Shown in pieces: positions 1 through 10,429 of a stretch of 64,000 nucleotides of DNA. This DNA is from Sphingomonas zeae. Lineage in GTDB: Bacteria > Pseudomonadota > Alphaproteobacteria > Sphingomonadales > Sphingomonadaceae. The translations under genes and the position numbers were made by a program. The notes below the pieces were generated by a model. That model was not told where the DNA came from. It searched no databases and worked only from the letters and a program-made list of their open reading frames with translations. Position 1 is the stretch's first letter, and each line of letters begins with the position of its first letter. The stretch spans positions 248,001-312,000 of the forward strand of contig NZ_JACIFA010000003.1 of NCBI RefSeq assembly GCF_014197135.1, written 5' to 3'.

Positions 1-189
1 TGCCCCGGCTTGACGGATGGCGGCATAGACGAACTCGCGCACCGCCCGCCGATCCTTGGATCCGGCATAGCGGCGCGTCGAGAAATAGCGAGCGATCAGC
101 GTGTCCGCCGCCGCCCCGCCGCTAGCGGCAGCGGCGACGATCTCGTCCAGCAACTCGATCGCCGCCTGGGTTCTTGCGGCGGGGGTCAT
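1..189 (-). CDS. RsmB/NOP-family rRNA methyltransferase, N-terminal fragment (runs off the window)
   Basis: The first 63 codons, read from the ATG at 189, encode a protein beginning MTPAARTQAAIELLDEI and continuing through RYFSTRRYAGSKDRRAV. This matches the NusB-like N-terminal region of RsmB/NOL1/NOP2 (Sun) 16S rRNA cytosine-C5 methyltransferases. The SAM-binding catalytic domain lies outside the window. It sits 18 bp downstream of guaB on the same strand and is probably co-transcribed with it. The family call rests on a short fragment, so the exact rRNA target is not established. Confidence 0.6.
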   Translation of the reverse strand, partial: MTPAARTQAAIELLDEIVAAAASGGAAADTLIARYFSTRRYAGSKDRRAVREFVYAAIRQAGA

Positions 190-207
190 GCGAAGCGCTC
201 CGGCAGT

Positions 208-1773
<1,566 letters not shown>

Positions 1774-1790
1774 TTAGGGGGAAGCCGTCC

Positions 1791-2774
1791 ATGGGCCTGA
1801 TTATCGCCGCGCTCACCGTCCTGCTGGTGTTGATGTACCTGATGATGTCGATCAAGATCGTCCGCCAGGGCTATCAGTACACGATCGAGCATTTCGGCCG
1901 CTATACCGGCACGGCCGTCCCCGGCTTCAATTTCTATCCCGCCTTTTTCTATCGTGTCGGCCGCAAGGTGAACATGATGGAACAGGTGATCGACATCCCG
2001 GGACAGGAGATCATCACCAAGGACAATGCGATGATCTCCACCGACGGGGTCGTCTTCTTCCAGGTGCTGGACGCGCCCAAGGCGGCCTATGAGGTGTCGG
2101 ACCTGTATGTCGCGCTACTGAACCTCGTCACGACCAATTTGCGTACCGTCATGGGGTCGATGGACCTGGACGAAACCCTGTCCAAGCGCGACGAGATCAA
2201 CGCGCGGCTGCTCAATGTCGTCGATCACGCAACGACGCCCTGGGGCGTGAAGATCACCCGAGTCGAGATCAAGGACATCCGCCCACCGGTGGATATCGTC
2301 AACGCCATGGCCCGCCAGATGAAGGCCGAGCGCGAGAAGCGCGCCAACATCCTGGAGGCGGAAGGCTCACGCGCATCGGAAATCCTGCGCGCCGAGGGCC
2401 AGAAGCAGGCGCGTATCCTGGAAGCCGAGGGCCGCCGCGAGTCGGCGTACCGCGACTCGGAAGCTCGCGAGCGGGCGGCCGAAGCGGAGGCCAAGGCGAC
2501 CCGCGTCGTGTCCGAGGCGATCGAGTCGGGCGGCACGCAGGCGATCAACTACTTTGTCGCCCAGAAATATGTCGAGGCGATCGGCAAGTTCGCCACCAGC
2601 CCCAATGCCAAGACGATCCTGTTCCCGGTCGAGGCGACGCAGCTGATGGGCACGCTGGGTGGGATCGGTGAACTGGCCAAGGAAGCGCTGGCACCGCACA
2701 ACGGGACGCCCGCCCAACCCGCCACCCCGCGTGTCACTAGCAAGCCGGGGCCGTTCGACCAGTCGCCGTCGTGA
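1791..2774 (+). CDS. SPFH/band-7 membrane protein (QmcA/stomatin-like)
   Basis: A 327-residue protein with an N-terminal membrane helix (about residues 1-20), a band-7/SPFH domain (about 25-190) and a long Glu/Ala/Arg-rich coiled coil with repeated ILEAEG units (about 190-245). This is the standard layout of bacterial stomatin/QmcA proteins, which form large oligomers in membrane microdomains and are often paired with NfeD proteins. Its stop overlaps the GTG start of the NfeD gene by 4 bp, so the two form an operon. A role in membrane-protein quality control is known for the family but is not shown by this sequence. Confidence 0.93.
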   Translation: MGLIIAALTVLLVLMYLMMSIKIVRQGYQYTIEHFGRYTGTAVPGFNFYPAFFYRVGRKVNMMEQVIDIPGQEIITKDNAMISTDGVVFFQVLDAPKAAYEVSDLYVALLNLVTTNLRTVMGSMDLDETLSKRDEINARLLNVVDHATTPWGVKITRVEIKDIRPPVDIVNAMARQMKAEREKRANILEAEGSRASEILRAEGQKQARILEAEGRRESAYRDSEARERAAEAEAKATRVVSEAIESGGTQAINYFVAQKYVEAIGKFATSPNAKTILFPVEATQLMGTLGGIGELAKEALAPHNGTPAQPATPRVTSKPGPFDQSPS

Positions 2775-3226
2775 CGATCGTCGAACTCGACCCCGCGGCG
2801 CTCTGGCTGGCGGGGGCGCTGGTGCTGGGCATTGCCGAGTTGCTGGTGCCGGGGGTTTTCCTGATCTTCCTGGCCATTGCAGCGGCCGTGACCGCGCTCA
2901 CCACATGGGCGCTGCCGCACTTGCCCGTCGGATTGCAACTTGCCGATTTCGCGGTCTGGAGCGTCGTGTGCGTCATGATCGGGCGGCGATGGTATCGCGA
3001 CTTTCCGGTCGAGAGCGATGCGCCCGTCTTGAATGAGCCCGCCCGGCGGCTGCGTGGGCAGATCGTCACCGTCACCACGCCGATCATCGATGGCGAGGGT
3101 CGCGCGCGGCTGGGGGACGGCGAATGGCCGGTGCGCGGACCTGATACGGACATCGGAACGCGGCTGCGTGTCGCGCATGTCGATGGCGGGACGCTGCTGG
3201 TCGAGCCGATCGAGCCCGAGGCCTGA
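2771..3226 (+). CDS. NfeD-family membrane protein
   Basis: A 151-residue short NfeD-type protein starting at GTG within the stop codon of the SPFH gene (GTGA overlap). Hydrophobic segments occupy roughly residues 10-75, and the C-terminal 65 residues contain the small beta-rich OB-fold typical of NfeD (RGQIVTV ... GDGEWPV). The serine-protease domain of long NfeD proteins is absent, as in the YbbK/QmcA-partner type. It probably assembles with the upstream SPFH protein in the inner membrane. It converges on the methyltransferase at 3236 with 9 bp between stops. Confidence 0.9.
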   Translation: MTIVELDPAALWLAGALVLGIAELLVPGVFLIFLAIAAAVTALTTWALPHLPVGLQLADFAVWSVVCVMIGRRWYRDFPVESDAPVLNEPARRLRGQIVTVTTPIIDGEGRARLGDGEWPVRGPDTDIGTRLRVAHVDGGTLLVEPIEPEA

Positions 3227-3235
3227 TCCCGCCGG

Positions 3236-4036
3236 TCAGCCGCGCTGCTGCGCCAGTACCTCATAGGCCATGACCGCCGTCGCTACCGCCGCGTTCAGGC
3301 TGTCCGCCTTGCCCAGCATCGGAATCTTGACGAGCGTGTCGCAGGCAGCGGCATATTCGGCAGGCATCCCATGAGCCTCGTTCCCGGTGAGCAGGAAGGT
3401 AGGCGCGGCATAGCGCGCGGCCCGATAATCCGAATCGGTGTCGAGGCTGAGGCCAACCAACTGGCCCGGACCCTGCCGCAACCAATCAAGGAAAGGCTGC
3501 CATTCGGTCTTGACGATCGGCACGGTGAACAGCGCGCCCATGCTCGCGCGAACCGCCTCGACCGAAAAGGGATCGACGCATTCGCCGACCAGGATCAGCC
3601 CCCCTGCCCCGACCGCGTCGCCGGTACGCAGGATCGTCCCCAGATTGCCCGGATCGCGCAGACGCTCCGCGACCAACCAGATGCCGGACGCATTGCGGTC
3701 CAACTCATCGAGCGTGACGCCCAATTCCTCGAATACGCCGACGACCGCCTGCGGATTGTCCTTGCCCGACAGCTTCGACAGGATGTCGGGGGTCGTCTCG
3801 ATCGCCTCGCCTTCCGATGCCTCGACCGCCTTGATCAGATCGCGGACCAGCGGATGGCCAGCGGAGGGCTTGGCGTAGAATAGCAGGGTCGGCAGCCGAC
3901 CCGTCTCGCGCGCCTCGGTCAGGATGCGCAGCCCCTCGGCCAGAAACTGGCGGGATTGCTTGCGGTGACGCTTGTCACGCAGGTCGCGTGCCCACTTTAT
4001 CAGCGGGTTGGAATAGGCGGTAATCTCACGGGGCAT
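3236..4036 (-). CDS. TrmH/SpoU-family RNA 2'-O-methyltransferase
   Basis: A 266-residue SPOUT methyltransferase. An N-terminal substrate-binding region (about 1-100) is followed by a SpoU domain with the motifs RDPGNLGTILRT (motif 1), LLTGNEAHGMP (motif 2) and SLNAAVATAV (motif 3), which form the trefoil-knot SAM site. It methylates a ribose in tRNA or rRNA; the target cannot be read from sequence. Its start codon overlaps the HPr stop (TGATG), making it the last gene of the chvI-to-HPr chain and giving an RNA-modification gene a seat in a PTS operon. Confidence 0.92.
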   Translation of the reverse strand: MPREITAYSNPLIKWARDLRDKRHRKQSRQFLAEGLRILTEARETGRLPTLLFYAKPSAGHPLVRDLIKAVEASEGEAIETTPDILSKLSGKDNPQAVVGVFEELGVTLDELDRNASGIWLVAERLRDPGNLGTILRTGDAVGAGGLILVGECVDPFSVEAVRASMGALFTVPIVKTEWQPFLDWLRQGPGQLVGLSLDTDSDYRAARYAAPTFLLTGNEAHGMPAEYAAACDTLVKIPMLGKADSLNAAVATAVMAYEVLAQQRG

Positions 4037-4308
4037 CAGTCTTCGCCGAACTTCGCTTCCACCAGCGCAGCCAGCGCCTCGACCGTTTCGTCAGCGCCGT
4101 CGCCGGCCGCGCTGATCGTGATGGTGTCGCCCATCGCGGCACCCAGCATCATCAGCCCCATGATCGAGGTACCGGTCACCGTGCTGCCGTCCTTGGCCAC
4201 CCGCACTTCACAGGGCTGGGTGGAGGCGAGCGTTACGAACTTGGCGCTGGCGCGGGCATGAAGACCGCGGCGGTTGGTGATGAGGACGGCTCGCGTCTGC
4301 TCCGTCAT
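4036..4308 (-). CDS. ptsH: HPr phosphocarrier protein (PTS-Ntr/NPr type)
   Basis: A 90-residue phosphocarrier. GLHARASAKF carries the phospho-accepting histidine, His17 here. GTSIMGLMMLGA carries the regulatory serine, Ser48 here, the equivalent of Ser46 phosphorylated by HPr kinase. No sugar permease EIIB/EIIC is present, so this is a regulatory rather than a transport PTS. It overlaps the EIIA gene by 4 bp. HPr kinase, the enzyme that would modify Ser48, is encoded about 1.3 kb upstream in the same gene chain. Confidence 0.96.
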   Translation of the reverse strand: MTEQTRAVLITNRRGLHARASAKFVTLASTQPCEVRVAKDGSTVTGTSIMGLMMLGAAMGDTITISAAGDGADETVEALAALVEAKFGED

Positions 4309-4721
4309 GCGGCGGCCTCGCCCAGCACTTCCGACGCGACCGAGATATATTTGCGTCCCGCCTCGCGCGCGGCCGCGACCGCATCGACCACCTGCATCGA
4401 CTTGCGCGCCGAACCCAGGCGGATGAGCATCGGTAGATTCATGCCCGCAATCACCTCGACCCGTCCGCGCTCCATAAGCGAGATGGCCAGGTTCGACGGC
4501 GTGCCGCCAAACAGGTCGGTCAGAACGATCACGCCGCGCCCGGCATCAACGGTGGCGATCGCCGCCGCAATGTCCGAGCGCCGCTCTTCCATATCGTCTT
4601 CCGGCCCGATCGCGATGGTCGCGATCCGCTCCTGCGGGCCGACCACATGTATCATCGCGGTCACGAACTCATCGGCGAGCCGCCCGTGCGTCACCAGAAC
4701 CAGACCAATCATGTCAGACAC
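4305..4721 (-). CDS. PTS mannose/fructose-family EIIA component
   Basis: A 138-residue EIIA domain of the mannose (EIIA-Man) superfamily beginning MIGLVLVTHGRLADEF, with His12 as the phosphorylation site; LTDLFGGTPSNLA is the second family signature. In alphaproteobacteria this stand-alone protein (often called ManX/EIIA-Man) receives phosphate from HPr and acts in signalling, not in sugar uptake, because EIIB and EIIC are missing. It lies 9 bp after rapZ and overlaps the HPr gene by 4 bp. Confidence 0.94.
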   Translation of the reverse strand: MSDMIGLVLVTHGRLADEFVTAMIHVVGPQERIATIAIGPEDDMEERRSDIAAAIATVDAGRGVIVLTDLFGGTPSNLAISLMERGRVEVIAGMNLPMLIRLGSARKSMQVVDAVAAAREAGRKYISVASEVLGEAAA

Positions 4722-4730
4722 GCATATCCA

Positions 4731-5645
4731 TCATTGCTTGGCCGGCCCGGCTTCCAGTGAGTCTTTCGGCACGGCACTCAAATCACGATGCACCACCGTG
4801 GGGGAAAAACCGCTCTGGCGCAACCGTCCCGCGATCCGTTCGGCGACATGAACCGACCTATGTCTCCCTCCGGTACAGCCGATCGCGATGGTGATATAGG
4901 ATTTTCCACTTGCGATGTAACGCGGGACCAGCGTGTCGAGCAGCGTCTCGATCTGAGCCAGGGCGGCGTCGTAAGCGGGATCGTGGCGGATATAGTCGAT
5001 GACGCCCTTGTCCAACCCGGTGCCCGGTCGCAATTCCGCCGACCAGTGCGGATTGCGCAGGAACCGCATGTCGAAGACGAGGTCGGCGTTTCGCGGCAGC
5101 CCCTTGGAAAAGCCGAACGACATGACGGTCAGCACCGGCTCGCTCAGTCCCTCGACGGCATAATTGGCGCGCAGCCATTGCCCCAGATCGTTGCTGGTCA
5201 TGTTCGTCGTGTCGAGCAGCCGATCGGCCATGTCGCGAACAGGTGCCAGCAACGCGCGTTCATGCGCGATCCCGTCATCAGCGGCCCGATCCGCCGCGAG
5301 TGGATGGCGATGGCGGGTCTCGGCATAGCGCCGCTTCAATTCCGCGCCGCCGCAGTTCAGGAACAGCGTCTCGATAGCCAGATTGGGACTTTCGTTCAGC
5401 CGCCTGATGCTCTGCGTGATCTGTTCGGGGGCGAAGTCGCGAGTGCGTACGCCGATACTGATCGCCAGCGGCCGGTTCTTGCCTTCCATGCCCTTGGGCG
5501 GAGCGGCTTCGAGCAAGCCGTTCAGCAGGAAGAGCGGCAGATTGTCGACCACCTCCCAGCCGAGATCCTCCAGCGTCTTGAGCGTGGTCGAGGTGCCGGC
5601 GCCGGACATGCCGGTCACCAGCAAAATGCGTTTTCGATCCATCAC
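4731..5645 (-). CDS. rapZ: RapZ-family RNase adapter / nucleotide-binding protein with altered P-loop
   Basis: A 304-residue RapZ (YvcJ/YhbJ) homologue. The N-terminal P-loop domain starts RILLVTGMSGAGTSTTLKTL, and the C-terminal domain has the conserved GFSKGLPRNADLVFDMRFL and AIGCTGGRHRSVHVAE segments. In enterobacteria RapZ guides RNase E to the GlmZ sRNA; in other bacteria the family binds nucleotides and UDP-sugars. The Walker A consensus GxxGxGKS reads GMSGAGTS here: residue 18 is Thr (codon ACC) instead of Lys. It overlaps hprK by 4 bp. Family assignment is firm, but nucleotide binding is in doubt. Confidence 0.93.
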   Translation of the reverse strand: MMDRKRILLVTGMSGAGTSTTLKTLEDLGWEVVDNLPLFLLNGLLEAAPPKGMEGKNRPLAISIGVRTRDFAPEQITQSIRRLNESPNLAIETLFLNCGGAELKRRYAETRHRHPLAADRAADDGIAHERALLAPVRDMADRLLDTTNMTSNDLGQWLRANYAVEGLSEPVLTVMSFGFSKGLPRNADLVFDMRFLRNPHWSAELRPGTGLDKGVIDYIRHDPAYDAALAQIETLLDTLVPRYIASGKSYITIAIGCTGGRHRSVHVAERIAGRLRQSGFSPTVVHRDLSAVPKDSLEAGPAKQ

Positions 5646-6073
5646 GGCAATTCCTTCAGGCGCGACGCCAGCAATTCGACCTTGATCGGGGCCGAGGCCG
5701 GAAAAGGGTTGAGCCTATAGATAGGGATGCGCACGCCCGCGATCACGGTCTGGCGTGGCTCGGGCAGACGCTCCTCGATGTCCGGCTCGACACCCAATTC
5801 GATGACGAGGCGGATGGTCGCGCTCGCGCGGTACGGCGCAGGCATGATGCCGACGCCGCGCACCTCGATCAGTCCGGCGATCCGGTCCGGCACCGTGACG
5901 CGCAGGCTGCCATCGATGACTTCCGCTTCGACATAATCGTCGCCGATCAGCATCGCCCCCCGATCGATCAGCCGAAGGGCCAAATCGGATTTACCGCACC
6001 CCGAAGGACCGCGCAGCATAACCCCCATATCCCCCATCAGGACACAGGTGGCATGGATCAGCGCCCCCGTCAT
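5642..6073 (-). CDS. hprK: HPr kinase/phosphorylase, short alphaproteobacterial form
   Basis: A 143-residue protein that is only the C-terminal catalytic domain of HprK. Walker A is GPSGCGKSDLALRL (about residues 21-34), and the HprK signature IEVRGVGI follows at about residue 75. The N-terminal DRTGG-like domain of Firmicutes HprK is absent, which is normal for alphaproteobacteria. It would phosphorylate and dephosphorylate Ser48 of the HPr encoded downstream. It overlaps both neighbours (chvG, rapZ) by 4 bp, which suggests translational coupling of sensor kinase, HPr kinase and PTS proteins. Confidence 0.95.
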   Translation of the reverse strand: MTGALIHATCVLMGDMGVMLRGPSGCGKSDLALRLIDRGAMLIGDDYVEAEVIDGSLRVTVPDRIAGLIEVRGVGIMPAPYRASATIRLVIELGVEPDIEERLPEPRQTVIAGVRIPIYRLNPFPASAPIKVELLASRLKELP

Positions 6074-7635
6074 GCGATCGCAGCCAGCGGCAGGCGGACG
6101 ACGAAGCGCGCGCCGCTCATCCGATCCTCGCGTGATTCGACGTGGATCCGCCCCTGATGCGCTTCGACGATGGTCCGGGCGATGGCGAGGCCAAGTCCCG
6201 AGTGACGCCCGAAATTCTCTGAGCTTGGGCGGATCGAATGAAAGCGGCGGAAGATGGTCTCGCGCGCCTCCTCCGGCACGCCGGGTCCCTCATCCTCGAC
6301 CCGCACGACCCAGTCTTCCGGCTCGCGCGCCAAGCTGATCGCCACCACCGCCTCGTCCGGAGAGAAGGACAGCGCATTGTCGATCAGATTTTCAAAAACC
6401 CGTTCGAGCCGCGCGCCCTCGCCCGACACCATCGCCTGGCCCGGCTCGGTCGAATCGAAGAGGAGGCGGATATCCCGTTCGACCCCACGCGCCTCTCGCT
6501 GCGCGATCAGTCCGGCGATCAGCGCGTTCAGATCGACCGGATCGAATTTGGCCCGGCTGAGCTGTGCATCAAGTCGCGAGGCGTCGGAGATATCGGTGAT
6601 GAGCCGGTCGAGCCGCCGCACATCGTCGCGAACGATCGCCAGCAACTGCGCCTGGAGCGCCGGGTCGTGGATCGTCTCCAGCGTGTCGACGGCGGAGCGG
6701 AGAGAAGCAAGCGGGTTCTTCAGCTCATGCGTCACGTCCGCCGCAAAGGCCTCGGTCGCGTCGATCCGCGCGCGCAACGCCAGGCTCATATCGGACAGTG
6801 CGCGCGCCAGCATTCCCAGCTCGTCACGCCGATCGGGCAGACGCGGCACCACCACTTCGCGCGCCCGGCCCAGCCGGACTCGCACCGCCGCTCGCGCGAG
6901 CCTCCGCAGCGGCCGGACGATGGTGCGCGCGAGGAACAACGACAGCAGAACGGAAATGAGCGCCACCAGCGCCAGCAGCACACCCAACCGGAACCGCTCG
7001 ATGCGCACGGTCTCGGTGATGAAGCGGGCATTTTCGGTCGCCATGATCGCCCCGCCACTGGGCAGCGGAGCAGCCGCGGTGATGACGGGCGTACGGTCAG
7101 GGGCGCGCCAGACGGAGCCGGAAACGCGTCCGTCCCGGGCCTCGCGGACATCGGGCCATTCCGCGCCCCCGCGACGCTCACGGTAGAGCGGCGGACGGGC
7201 CGCGCCGACAACCGTGTCGATCCCGGCATCGAGGAAACGGGCAATCGCCTGCCCCCAATCCTGCTTGTCCGGATCGCGCAGCACCACGTTGCGAATGCCC
7301 AGCGCGCGGCTGTCGGCCATCAGTCGCCCCCCCGCATCGAACAGCCTGATACGCCCGCCAGTATCGCGTGCCAGCCGCATGACCAGCACGTCGCGCTCCT
7401 CGCTGCGCACCGAGGTCAGCGCCTCTCCCATCAGCCGCACCTCGCGCAGCGACTGCGCAACCCGGTTGTCGAGCAACCGGGCACGGTAGGAGTCGAGATA
7501 GAAAAACCCGCCCGCCAACAGCAGCAGCGCAAAGATGTTCAGCGCCAGAATCCGCTGCGTCAGCGAGATCTGGCCCGACCAGCGCAACGCCAGGTCGGGG
7601 GCTTCACTCCTCGGAGAATCGGTAGCCGGCGCCAT
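6070..7635 (-). CDS. chvG: ChvG/ExoS-type sensor histidine kinase
   Basis: A 521-residue membrane sensor. TM1 spans about residues 28-48, a periplasmic stimulus-sensing domain about 50-215, TM2 about 217-237, then HAMP (about 237-290). HisKA follows with the phospho-accepting His303 in [14 protein letters not shown], then HATPase_c with the N box ([10 protein letters not shown]) and G boxes ([15 protein letters not shown]). It partners ChvI, encoded immediately upstream with a 32-bp overlap. In rhizobia ChvG/ChvI responds to acid and envelope stress and controls exopolysaccharide and virulence. Here it sits next to pckA and hprK as in other alphaproteobacteria. Confidence 0.94.
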   Translation of the reverse strand: MAPATDSPRSEAPDLALRWSGQISLTQRILALNIFALLLLAGGFFYLDSYRARLLDNRVAQSLREVRLMGEALTSVRSEERDVLVMRLARDTGGRIRLFDAGGRLMADSRALGIRNVVLRDPDKQDWGQAIARFLDAGIDTVVGAARPPLYRERRGGAEWPDVREARDGRVSGSVWRAPDRTPVITAAAPLPSGGAIMATENARFITETVRIERFRLGVLLALVALISVLLSLFLARTIVRPLRRLARAAVRVRLGRAREVVVPRLPDRRDELGMLARALSDMSLALRARIDATEAFAADVTHELKNPLASLRSAVDTLETIHDPALQAQLLAIVRDDVRRLDRLITDISDASRLDAQLSRAKFDPVDLNALIAGLIAQREARGVERDIRLLFDSTEPGQAMVSGEGARLERVFENLIDNALSFSPDEAVVAISLAREPEDWVVRVEDEGPGVPEEARETIFRRFHSIRPSSENFGRHSGLGLAIARTIVEAHQGRIHVESREDRMSGARFVVRLPLAAIA

Positions 7636-8311
7636 AGAGCGTCTCGATGGCGTCGAATTCGGGGTCTACCTGCCGGAACTTACGCCGGAGACGCTTGATA
7701 TGGCTGTCGATCGTCCGATCATCGACATAGATGTCGTCCTGATAGGCGGCATCCATCAGCTGATTGCGGGTGCGCACGATGCCGGGGCGCTGCGCCAGCG
7801 TTTCCAGGATCAGAAACTCGGTGACGGTCAGCGTGACCGGCTCGCCCTTCCATGTCACCCGATGCCGGGCGGGGTCCATCGCCAGCGCGCCGCGCGTCAG
7901 CGGCCCCTGCACTTCGGCGGCGGGCGTGCCTTGCGGCGTGCCGACATATTCCGATCGCCGCAAAATGGCGCGGATACGGGCGATCAGCAGCCGCTGCGAG
8001 AATGGCTTGGCGATATAATCGTCCGCGCCCATTGCAAGACCCAGCGCCTCGTCCAGCTCATCGTCCTTGCTCGTCAGGAAAATAACCGGGATCTGGCTCT
8101 TCTCGCGCAGACGGCGGAGCAGCTCCAGCCCGTCCATACGCGGCATCTTGATGTCGAAGATTGCCAGGTCCGGCGGGTTATCGACCAGCGCCTTCAACGC
8201 CGCCTCGCCGTCCGCATAGACGCGGGTCACGAACCCCTCGGCCTGAAGCGCGATCGACACGGAGGTCAGGATGTTCCGGTCGTCATCGACCAACGCAATA
8301 GTTGCGGTCAT
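7604..8311 (-). CDS. chvI: ChvI-type OmpR/PhoB-family response regulator
   Basis: A 235-residue two-domain regulator. The receiver has acidic residues ALVDDD near the start, Asp53 in [12 protein letters not shown] as the phosphorylation site, and FLTSKDDE ... YIAKPFS at its C-terminal side. The winged-helix DNA-binding domain occupies about residues 140-232 ([29 protein letters not shown]). It is first in the minus-strand chain that continues through chvG to the PTS genes, and it is divergent from pckA. In Sinorhizobium and Agrobacterium this regulator pair is also next to pckA. Confidence 0.95.
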   Translation of the reverse strand: MTATIALVDDDRNILTSVSIALQAEGFVTRVYADGEAALKALVDNPPDLAIFDIKMPRMDGLELLRRLREKSQIPVIFLTSKDDELDEALGLAMGADDYIAKPFSQRLLIARIRAILRRSEYVGTPQGTPAAEVQGPLTRGALAMDPARHRVTWKGEPVTLTVTEFLILETLAQRPGIVRTRNQLMDAAYQDDIYVDDRTIDSHIKRLRRKFRQVDPEFDAIETLYGAGYRFSEE

Positions 8312-8409
8312 GCGATCAACCTCAGACCCGTCTCATGCGAAGGAACCGCCATGGCCATCGGTTAGGCTAAACCGGGACACGGCTCAACCGTCTTCGCGAA
8401 AAGCGGTGT

Positions 8410-8437
8410 TTGACGTGTTTAACAAACAGGCTATGAA
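8410..8437 (+). promoter_or_regulatory. Candidate sigma70-type promoter of pckA with a palindrome in the spacer
   Basis: TTGACG (8410-8415) and TATGAA (8432-8437) are separated by 16 bp. A transcript from here would have a leader of about 75 nt before the pckA ATG. The spacer contains the inverted repeat TGTTT-aac-AAACA (8416-8428), placed where a repressor would block RNA polymerase. The promoter is read from hexamer match and position only; the protein that binds the palindrome is unknown. Confidence 0.5.
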
Positions 8438-8521
8438 AGACTGATCGCGCACGTCCTATCGTGCGGTACAACAACGCCGGGCCATCGCGATCCGGCACCT
8501 TTGGGGAACGAGGAAGCTCCT

Positions 8522-10129
8522 ATGAACGAACGGATTCCCGAGATTGGTTTGCAGGCGCAGGGCATCGAAACGCGCGCCACCTTGCACTGGAATCTCGTTA
8601 CCGCACGGCTGATCGAAACGGCCGTCGCCCGTGGTGAGGGCAAGCTGTCTGCCGATGGCCCGCTGGTCGTCGAAACCGGCGAGCATACCGGCCGCTCGGC
8701 GCAGGACAAGTTCATGGTCCGCGACGACGAAACCCGCGACACCGTCTGGTGGGGCAAGACCAACAAGCCGATGAGCCCCGATGATTTCGCCGCGCTGAAG
8801 GCTGATTTCTTCGCCGCGCTCGGCCAGAAGGAAGATCTGTTCGTTCAGGACTTGTATGGCGGATCGCAGCCGGAACACCGCGTTCGCGTGCGCGTCGTGA
8901 CCGAGCTGGCCTGGCACAATCTGTTCATCCGTACGATGCTGGTCCGTCCCGAAGAGCATGAGCTGCGCAAGTTCGCCGCTGAATACACCATCATCGACCT
9001 GCCGAGCTTCCGCGCCGACCCCGCGCGTCACGGCTGCCGCTCGTCGACGGTGATTGCGGTCAACATGACCGAGAAGCTGATCCTGATCGGCGGCACGCGC
9101 TATGCTGGCGAGATGAAGAAGTCGGTCTTCGGCCTGCTCAACTATCTCCTGCCGACGACAGGCGTGATGCCGATGCACTGTTCAGCGAACATGGGCGCGG
9201 ACGGTTCGACCGCGGTGTTCTTCGGCCTGTCGGGAACCGGCAAGACCACGCTGTCGGCCGATGCCAGCCGCACCCTGATCGGTGACGACGAACATGGCTG
9301 GTCGGACACGGCGGTCTTCAATTTCGAGGGCGGCTGTTATGCCAAGATGATCCGCCTGTCGCCCGAGGCGGAGCCCGAAATCTTCGCCACGACCAAGCGC
9401 TTCGGCACGGTGCTGGAAAACGTCGTGATGGATCCGGTCACGCGCCAGCTCGACCTGAACGACAACAGCCTGGCCGAGAACAGCCGGGGTGCGTACCCGA
9501 TCGACTTCATCCCCAATGCGTCGAAGGACAATATGGGGGGCGTGCCGCGCAACATCGTCATGCTGACGGCGGACGCTTACGGCATCCTGCCGCCGATCGC
9601 CAAGCTGACGCCCGAACAGGCCATGTACCACTTCCTGTCGGGCTATACGGCACGCGTGGCGGGTACCGAGATCGGCGTGACCGAACCGGACGCGACCTTC
9701 TCCACCTGTTTCGGTGCGCCCTTCATGCCGCGCCATCCGTCGGTCTATGGCAACCTGCTGAAGGAGCGGATCGCCAAGGGCGGGGTCGATTGCTGGCTGG
9801 TCAACACCGGCTGGACCGGCGGCAAATATGGCGTCGGCCATCGTATGCCAATCAAGGCGACCCGCGCGCTGCTCAACGCTGCGCTGGACGGCAGCCTCAA
9901 CCAGGTCGAGTTTCGAACCGACCCGAATTTCGGCTTCCAGGTTCCGGCCTCGGTCCCCGGCGTCGATACGGCGATCCTGAACCCGCGCGACACCTGGGCG
10001 GACAAGACGGCCTATGACGCGACGGCGGCCAAGCTCGTCGATCTGTTCAACGAGAACTTCAAACAGTTCGCCGACCATGTCGACGAAGGCGTCCGCGCCG
10101 CTGCGCCGAAGGGTACGGTCGCAGCCTGA
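8522..10129 (+). CDS. pckA: ATP-dependent phosphoenolpyruvate carboxykinase
   Basis: Converts oxaloacetate and ATP to PEP, CO2 and ADP, the first committed step of gluconeogenesis from organic acids. The 535-residue product has the kinase-1a P-loop GLSGTGKT (residues 235-242), the metal-binding kinase-2 motif LIGDDEHGW, and the oxaloacetate-binding segment [12 protein letters not shown]. The start at 8522 is preceded by a purine-rich GAGGAAG; an in-frame start 21 bp upstream lacks a good ribosome site. It is divergent from chvI, and the pckA-chvIG-hprK-PTS arrangement is conserved in alphaproteobacteria. Confidence 0.97.
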   Translation: MNERIPEIGLQAQGIETRATLHWNLVTARLIETAVARGEGKLSADGPLVVETGEHTGRSAQDKFMVRDDETRDTVWWGKTNKPMSPDDFAALKADFFAALGQKEDLFVQDLYGGSQPEHRVRVRVVTELAWHNLFIRTMLVRPEEHELRKFAAEYTIIDLPSFRADPARHGCRSSTVIAVNMTEKLILIGGTRYAGEMKKSVFGLLNYLLPTTGVMPMHCSANMGADGSTAVFFGLSGTGKTTLSADASRTLIGDDEHGWSDTAVFNFEGGCYAKMIRLSPEAEPEIFATTKRFGTVLENVVMDPVTRQLDLNDNSLAENSRGAYPIDFIPNASKDNMGGVPRNIVMLTADAYGILPPIAKLTPEQAMYHFLSGYTARVAGTEIGVTEPDATFSTCFGAPFMPRHPSVYGNLLKERIAKGGVDCWLVNTGWTGGKYGVGHRMPIKATRALLNAALDGSLNQVEFRTDPNFGFQVPASVPGVDTAILNPRDTWADKTAYDATAAKLVDLFNENFKQFADHVDEGVRAAAPKGTVAA

Positions 10130-10135
10130 CGATAT

Positions 10136-10170
10136 GGGAGGCGTTCCAGTCGAACGCCTCCCCTCTTCAT
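10136..10170 (+). terminator. Rho-independent terminator of pckA
   Basis: A perfect 10-bp stem GGGAGGCGTT / AACGCCTCCC (10136-10145 with 10153-10162) with a 7-nt loop starts six bases after the pckA stop. It is followed by a pyrimidine-rich tail CTCTTCATTT. The orientation and distance fit termination of pckA. Confidence 0.8.
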
Positions 10171-10204
10171 TTCAGCTGGTCTCCAAGATCATCAGCACAC
10201 GACA

Positions 10205-10355
10205 ACCCTCCCGGCGAAGGCCGGGATCCAGTTTAGTTGATGCCGACAACCGCTCCAGGCACTTGGCAACTGGACCCCGGCCTTCGCCGGGGTGAGGCGC
10301 ATAGGTTGACCAAAGCCCATTGCGAGATAAGCCTTTTGAAGCGGTAGCTTCAAAA
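10205..10355. repeat. REP-like inverted repeat and second hairpin between pckA and rmuC
   Basis: The 300-bp gap between pckA and rmuC has no gene. Two copies of a GC-rich unit, CCGGCGAAGGCCGG with flanking CCAG, lie in opposite orientation at about 10211-10232 and 10270-10292. Each copy can itself fold (CCGGC-gaag-GCCGG), and together they form a long inverted repeat, the look of a dispersed REP element. A separate perfect 9-bp hairpin TTTTGAAGC-ggta-GCTTCAAAA lies at 10334-10355 and may end rmuC transcripts coming from the other side. Confidence 0.6.
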
Positions 10356-10429
10356 CGTTGCGCGGCTCAAAACAACGCGCCGCCCCTATCGGCTGACGTT
10401 CGCCGCTTCCCGCCTTCTGGCTGAAAACC

